NCBI RefSeq assembly: GCF_040719375.1
Contig: NZ_JBFDTP010000002.1
Coordinates: forward strand, 2,836,001-2,900,000
Source of the DNA: Clostridium sp. AN503
GTDB lineage: Bacteria > Bacillota > Clostridia > Lachnospirales > Lachnospiraceae
Reading direction: 5' to 3'
DNA length: 64,000 nucleotides
Made by a program: the position numbers and the translations under genes. Below are positions 60,629 through 64,000 of the stretch, piece by piece (positions within the stretch are counted from its first letter, which is position 1; each line of letters begins with the position of its first letter). The notes under the pieces were generated by a model that was given only the letters and a program-made list of their open reading frames with translations, was not told the origin of the DNA and made no database searches.

Positions 60629-61856
60629 AATGCGCCTCCCGGATGGTCTCGATTTTTTTCTCCAGGTTCTCCAGCGTATCCTCCTGATCCTCCTCCAGGA
60701 TCACCTGGTTGATGACATCGGCAACTGCCATGGATACCGCTGGCCAATAAGGCTTGAATTCCCGCACTCTTCCTGTTGCCAGATACTCCGCGTATTTTTT
60801 CTGATCCGGATACTTCTTTATCTGCCAGTCCAGAATATCTTTTCTCGGAGACAAATACATCATATCATCCAGATATGCCTTGATCCGGTCTGGTTCTGCC
60901 ATAAACTGTACAAATTTCATTGCCTGATCTTTATGCTCCTCACAGACAATCGTCAGCACCTCTCCTCCGATGACTGTCAGTTTTTCTTCCCCCGTAGGAA
61001 GAGGGGCCACTTTAAAATTCAATTCCGGATTCGCTTTATATATCTGTTGTTCTCTGCCTGATGTCGAGAACATCATGGCAATATTCCCCTTTGTAAATTC
61101 TTTGGAAATATCAGAGAGCGTCATGTTCACCGTCCTGTGGCTCATTCCACGCTCTTTTGCAAGCTGCCTCAGCACATCAAAAGCCTCTTTGCTTTCCTCG
61201 GAAGCAATATCAGTTATGCTCCCTCCTTTGGACCATAACACAGGAAGAAAGCAATACAGGCTCTCCTCGCTTTGAAGAGATGGAAATGCACAGCCATATA
61301 TACTGCCTGATGTCGCCCGTTCCGCTGCATCCACAAATTCATCCAGAGTCTGCGGCACTTTTATCCCTCTCTCCTGCAAAATCGTTTCGTTATAGTAAAA
61401 TGCAAGGCAGTTGACTCCCAACGGCACTCCCAGAATCCGTCCATCTGTATCATGACAGGATGCCAGAGCTGCTTCCAGGTACTGTGATTCCTCAATCTGC
61501 CCAGACACATCTACCAATGGCTTCATAGCATTATAATACTGAACATCGGAGGAATCCACAATCGCCAGATCCGGCGCTTCTCCATCTGCAATCGCCAATG
61601 CCAACCTTTTCTTAAAATCTTCGTCCGGCACATATTTTGCCATGATCTGCACTTCACTATGGGATGCATTAAACTCATCTACAATTCCCAAAAGACATTG
61701 CCTTACATCAGAACCATCCCAATAATACCACAATTCCAGAGTGATCTTTCCAGGCTCTGCTTCCTCATGTGCCTTCCCACAGGCAGTCAGTAGAAATACC
61801 GCCGCAAGCAACAGCCCTATCCCTCGTCTACCGGCTGTTTTCCTCCATCTTTTCAT
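60621..61856 (-). CDS. Solute-binding lipoprotein linked to a two-component system
   Basis: A 411-residue family 1 binding protein. The lipoprotein signal has the box LTAC (Cys26) after a basic N-terminus and hydrophobic stretch. ITLELWYYWDGSDVR, GEAPDLAIVDSSDVQYY, NCLAFYYNETILQERGIKVPQTLDEFVDAA and EFTKGNIAMMFSTSGRE are typical of sugar-binding members. No permease or ATPase genes are present, and it overlaps the kinase gene. It therefore probably serves as a sugar-sensing accessory for the kinase rather than as a transporter part. Its start overlaps the DUF3783 gene by 29 nt. Confidence 0.9.
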   Translation of the reverse strand: MKRWRKTAGRRGIGLLLAAVFLLTACGKAHEEAEPGKITLELWYYWDGSDVRQCLLGIVDEFNASHSEVQIMAKYVPDEDFKKRLALAIADGEAPDLAIVDSSDVQYYNAMKPLVDVSGQIEESQYLEAALASCHDTDGRILGVPLGVNCLAFYYNETILQERGIKVPQTLDEFVDAAERATSGSIYGCAFPSLQSEESLYCFLPVLWSKGGSITDIASEESKEAFDVLRQLAKERGMSHRTVNMTLSDISKEFTKGNIAMMFSTSGREQQIYKANPELNFKVAPLPTGEEKLTVIGGEVLTIVCEEHKDQAMKFVQFMAEPDRIKAYLDDMMYLSPRKDILDWQIKKYPDQKKYAEYLATGRVREFKPYWPAVSMAVADVINQVILEEDQEDTLENLEKKIETIREAHYE

Positions 61857-62247
61857 GTTCCTCTTTTATCTCCTCGTAAAGCTGATAGAACGTCCACGCA
61901 ACATTACTCTCTGTCACAACCGCTTTCAGATCGATCTTCGGCACACCGGCTTTCCTCAAGTTTAAAAGCAGTTCATCCAGCCTCCTGCTGGAAAAATTAT
62001 GCATGACCAGCATCTCCTCCGTGATACGGGGAAAATCCCCCTCTTCCCACTCTTCCTTCAACCCACCCTGTCCGTCATTCTTTTCATACTCAGCAAACCC
62101 CAGCAGACTTCCAACAGAATCCTTTACCTGCTCTGGCGCAACATTTTTTATCCGGATTCCCATGCGCACCAGCACCCCTTTCAGTTTGGTGACATTGATG
62201 TTATTTTCCGGAGTATAATATAAAACTGTCTCAGTCAATCGTTTCAT
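61828..62247 (-). CDS. DUF3783 domain protein
   Basis: A 139-residue soluble protein. The N-terminal part TETVLYYTPENNINVTKLKGVLVRMGIRIKNV is followed by an acidic linker. The C-terminal DUF3783 domain is MLVMHNFSSRRLDELLLNLRKAGVPKIDLKAVVTESNVAWTFYQLYEEI. Its function is unknown. It is first in the operon with the binding protein, kinase and regulator. AGGAG lies 8 nt before a GTG at 62253 and 14 nt before the ATG at 62247, so the start could be either. Confidence 0.85.
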   Translation of the reverse strand: MKRLTETVLYYTPENNINVTKLKGVLVRMGIRIKNVAPEQVKDSVGSLLGFAEYEKNDGQGGLKEEWEEGDFPRITEEMLVMHNFSSRRLDELLLNLRKAGVPKIDLKAVVTESNVAWTFYQLYEEIKEEHEKMEENSR

Positions 62248-62306
62248 TTTCACGGTTTTCTCTCCTGCCTTTCTCAATCTCTTTCAACCTCTAAAAATAG
62301 TATACC

Positions 62307-62345
62307 AAAAAAAGCCTTAAACCTCCATCTGGAAATCTAAGACTT
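62307..62345 (-). terminator. Terminator after the tRNA cluster
   Basis: AAGTCTTA and TTAAGGCTT pair over 8-9 positions including a G-T pair, followed by TTTTTTT on the minus strand, 11 nt after tRNA-Leu. TATACT directly downstream may be the -10 of the DUF3783 operon. Confidence 0.75.
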
Positions 62346-62355
62346 TCTTTTTCAA

Positions 62356-62441
62356 TGCCGCAGGCCGGAATCGAACCGGCACGGGAGATTAGTCCCGCAG
62401 GATTTTAAGTCCTGTGCGTCTGCCAGTTCCGCCACTGCGGC
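62356..62441 (-). tRNA. tRNA-Leu (anticodon TAA)
   Basis: A class II tRNA of 86 nt with the long variable arm (GCGGGA...TCTCCCGT). Acceptor GCCGCAG/CTGCGGC, anticodon loop ACTTAAAA with TAA, T arm GGTTCGATTCC. The discriminator is A, and no CCA is encoded. Confidence 0.95.
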
Positions 62442-62463
62442 ATTCCTTGGCTGACTTGCCAAA

Positions 62464-62536
62464 TGGGACCTATAGGGCTCGAACCTATGACCCTCTGCTT
62501 GTAAGGCAGATGCTCTCCCAGCTGAGCTAAGATCCC
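62464..62536 (-). tRNA. tRNA-Val (anticodon TAC)
   Basis: A 73-nt cloverleaf: acceptor GGGATCT/AGGTCCC (with G-T pairing), D arm GCTCAGCTGGGAGAGC, anticodon loop CTTACAA, T arm AGGTTCGAGCCCT. The discriminator is A. Confidence 0.95.
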
Positions 62537-62560
62537 GTATGAACTTGTTTCTACAAAGGG

Positions 62561-62592
62561 TTTGATTCATAGGAAGCTTCCTATGAATCAAA
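62561..62592. repeat. Perfect 32-bp palindrome between tRNA-Val and tRNA-Asp
   Basis: TTTGATTCATAGGAAG (62561-62576) is followed directly by its exact reverse complement (62577-62592), centred on AAGCTT. It lies within the tRNA transcript, where it would fold into a 15-16 bp hairpin with minimal loop. It may be a processing signal or a fossil of a mobile element. Confidence 0.85.
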
Positions 62593-62596
62593 CAAA

Positions 62597-62670
62597 CGAC
62601 CCGGATGGGACTCGAACCCACGACCTCCGCCGTGACAGGGCGGCGCTCTAACCAACTGAGCCACCAGGCC
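62597..62670 (-). tRNA. tRNA-Asp (anticodon GTC)
   Basis: A 74-nt cloverleaf: acceptor GGCCTGG/CCGGGTC, D arm GCTCAGTTGGTTAGAGC, anticodon loop CTGTCAC with GTC, T arm GGGTTCGAGTCCC. The discriminator is G. Confidence 0.95.
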
Positions 62671-62709
62671 AAACATATAAAATTGAATCGGTTTTGAAGC
62701 GGTTTCAAA

Positions 62710-62783
62710 TGGACCTTCGGGGACTCGAACCCAGGACCGACCGGTTATGAGCCGGTTGCTCTAACCAACTGAGCTAAAGGTCC
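62710..62783 (-). tRNA. tRNA with anticodon CAT, probably Ile2
   Basis: A 74-nt cloverleaf: acceptor GGACCTT/AAGGTCC, anticodon loop CTCATAA with CAT, T arm GGGTTCGAGTCCC. The acceptor and D arm resemble the Ile(CAT) tRNA of Firmicutes, whose C34 is modified to lysidine, more than elongator or initiator Met. The identity is inferred and should be treated as Met/Ile2 until resolved. Confidence 0.9.
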
Positions 62784-62803
62784 GAAACATTGATGAAACT
62801 AAA

Positions 62804-62875
62804 TGACCCCAACGAGATTCGAACTCGTGTTACCGCCGTGAAAGGGCGATGTCTTAACCGCTTGACCATGGGGCC
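62804..62875 (-). tRNA. tRNA-Glu (anticodon TTC)
   Basis: A 72-nt cloverleaf: acceptor GGCCCCA/TGGGGTC, D arm GTCAAGCGGTTAAGAC, anticodon loop CTTTCAC with TTC, T arm GAGTTCGAATCTC. The discriminator is A. Confidence 0.95.
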
Positions 62876-62903
62876 GGACTAATGCTGGTCGCCATGGACC
62901 GAA

Positions 62904-62976
62904 CTCCCCGAGTAGGACTTGAACCTACGACAGCGCGGTTAACAGCCGCGTGCTCTACCGACTGAGCTATCGAGGA
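62904..62976 (-). tRNA. tRNA-Asn (anticodon GTT)
   Basis: A 73-nt cloverleaf: acceptor TCCTCGA/TCGGGGA, D arm GCTCAGTCGGTAGAGC, anticodon loop CTGTTAA with GTT, T arm AGGTTCAAGTCCT. The discriminator is G. It is the first gene of the tRNA cluster. Confidence 0.95.
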
Positions 62977-63008
62977 TTATACCCTGTTTTCCAACGGGCA
63001 ACGATAGT

Positions 63009-63037
63009 ATTATATGATATAGTGCGGTATTTGTCAA
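63009..63037 (-). promoter_or_regulatory. Consensus promoter of the tRNA cluster
   Basis: TTGACA (63032-63037) and TATAAT (63009-63014) are separated by exactly 17 bp on the minus strand, 33 nt before tRNA-Asn. It is a perfect consensus sigma-A promoter, as expected for a stable-RNA operon, and lies downstream of a terminator that closes the rRNA unit. Confidence 0.85.
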
Positions 63038-63094
63038 GTGTTTTCCACTGGAAACTCAGACTTTTTCTGCAATTCCCCATCGTTCCTTCAGAAA

Positions 63095-63124
63095 GAAAAA
63101 AGACTGAAACTCTATCTCAGCCTT
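63095..63124 (-). terminator. Terminator after the 23S rRNA gene
   Basis: AAGGCTGA and TCAGTCTT pair over 8 positions (one G-T), followed on the minus strand by TTTTTT. It is about 105 nt after the 23S 3' end and separates it from the tRNA promoter. Confidence 0.75.
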
Positions 63125-63227
63125 ATATACATGTCTAAGGTAATACTGCATACTTATCATATTCCATATACCTTCAAAACCACATATTGAATCATCCGTT
63201 TTCTGTTTCTCTTTCCTAAACCAACTT

Positions 63228-64000
<773 letters not shown>

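Noticed and set aside
62352..62708. Minus-strand reading frame of 118 codons over the tRNA genes
   Set aside because: It runs through three well-formed tRNA genes; it is not a gene.

Overview
The window looks like a chromosomal segment of an anaerobic, spore-forming member of the Clostridia, most likely a gut Lachnospiraceae-type organism. The support is: a forespore sigma factor (SigG), strong AGGAGG ribosome binding sites throughout, many YesN/YesM-type two-component systems, ascorbate-type PTS genes, Rpn-family and DUF3783 proteins, and a partial 23S rRNA gene followed by tRNAs. Genus and species cannot be fixed from the sequence alone. Most genes lie on the minus strand. No insertion sequence, prophage, integrase or CRISPR array was seen.

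Layout. 1-4.7 kb: the end-truncated, frameshifted ulaG-like lactonase, a chloramphenicol-acetyltransferase-fold gene, an Rpn-family nuclease with a repeat-encoded coiled coil, and a MATE exporter. 4.8-15.0 kb: a carbohydrate-uptake module transcribed leftward, made of a sugar isomerase/epimerase, a YesM/YesN two-component system, an ABC sugar importer and three tandem paralogous bicupin genes. 15.4-20.2 kb: a GntR-controlled operon with a GntP permease, two isocitrate lyase/PEP mutase-fold enzymes and a cupin. 20.3-22.0 kb: a DUF1963 protein and an unknown protein. 22.3-31.7 kb: two PTS operons, one ending in a cytosolic aryl-sulfate sulfotransferase and the other in a cytosolic sulfatase. Each is followed directly by a copy of the same ~200-bp palindrome.

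31.8-43.0 kb is mostly housekeeping: PepV-type dipeptidase, YqeY, release factor 3, an esterase, CoaBC and CoaX (divergent, with a second type of ~200-bp palindrome between them), a pyridoxamine kinase, a PIN/NYN-like protein, and a diaminopentanoate-dehydrogenase-like gene with a MerR-type promoter next to a MerR regulator. 43.2-45.7 kb: sigG and an AbiE type IV toxin-antitoxin pair. 45.8-51.5 kb: an oligopeptide ABC importer. 51.7-55.2 kb: a frameshifted ABC-F gene and a MATE exporter behind a structured, terminator-bearing leader. 55.3-62.3 kb: tRNA-Arg, a DUF815 ATPase, an HPr-like protein lacking the phosphorylatable histidine, and an operon of DUF3783, solute-binding lipoprotein, histidine kinase and response regulator. 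62.3-64 kb: six tRNA genes under a consensus promoter, then the 3' end of a 23S rRNA gene with no 5S gene behind it.

Four genes (ulaG-like, third bicupin, first YesN regulator, ABC-F) are each interrupted by one apparent single-base frameshift. They are either real pseudogenes or assembly errors. The most unusual signals are the palindromic elements, which show a compensatory base change between copies, the paired PTS and sulfate-ester operons, the MATE leader RNA and the triplicated bicupin cluster.
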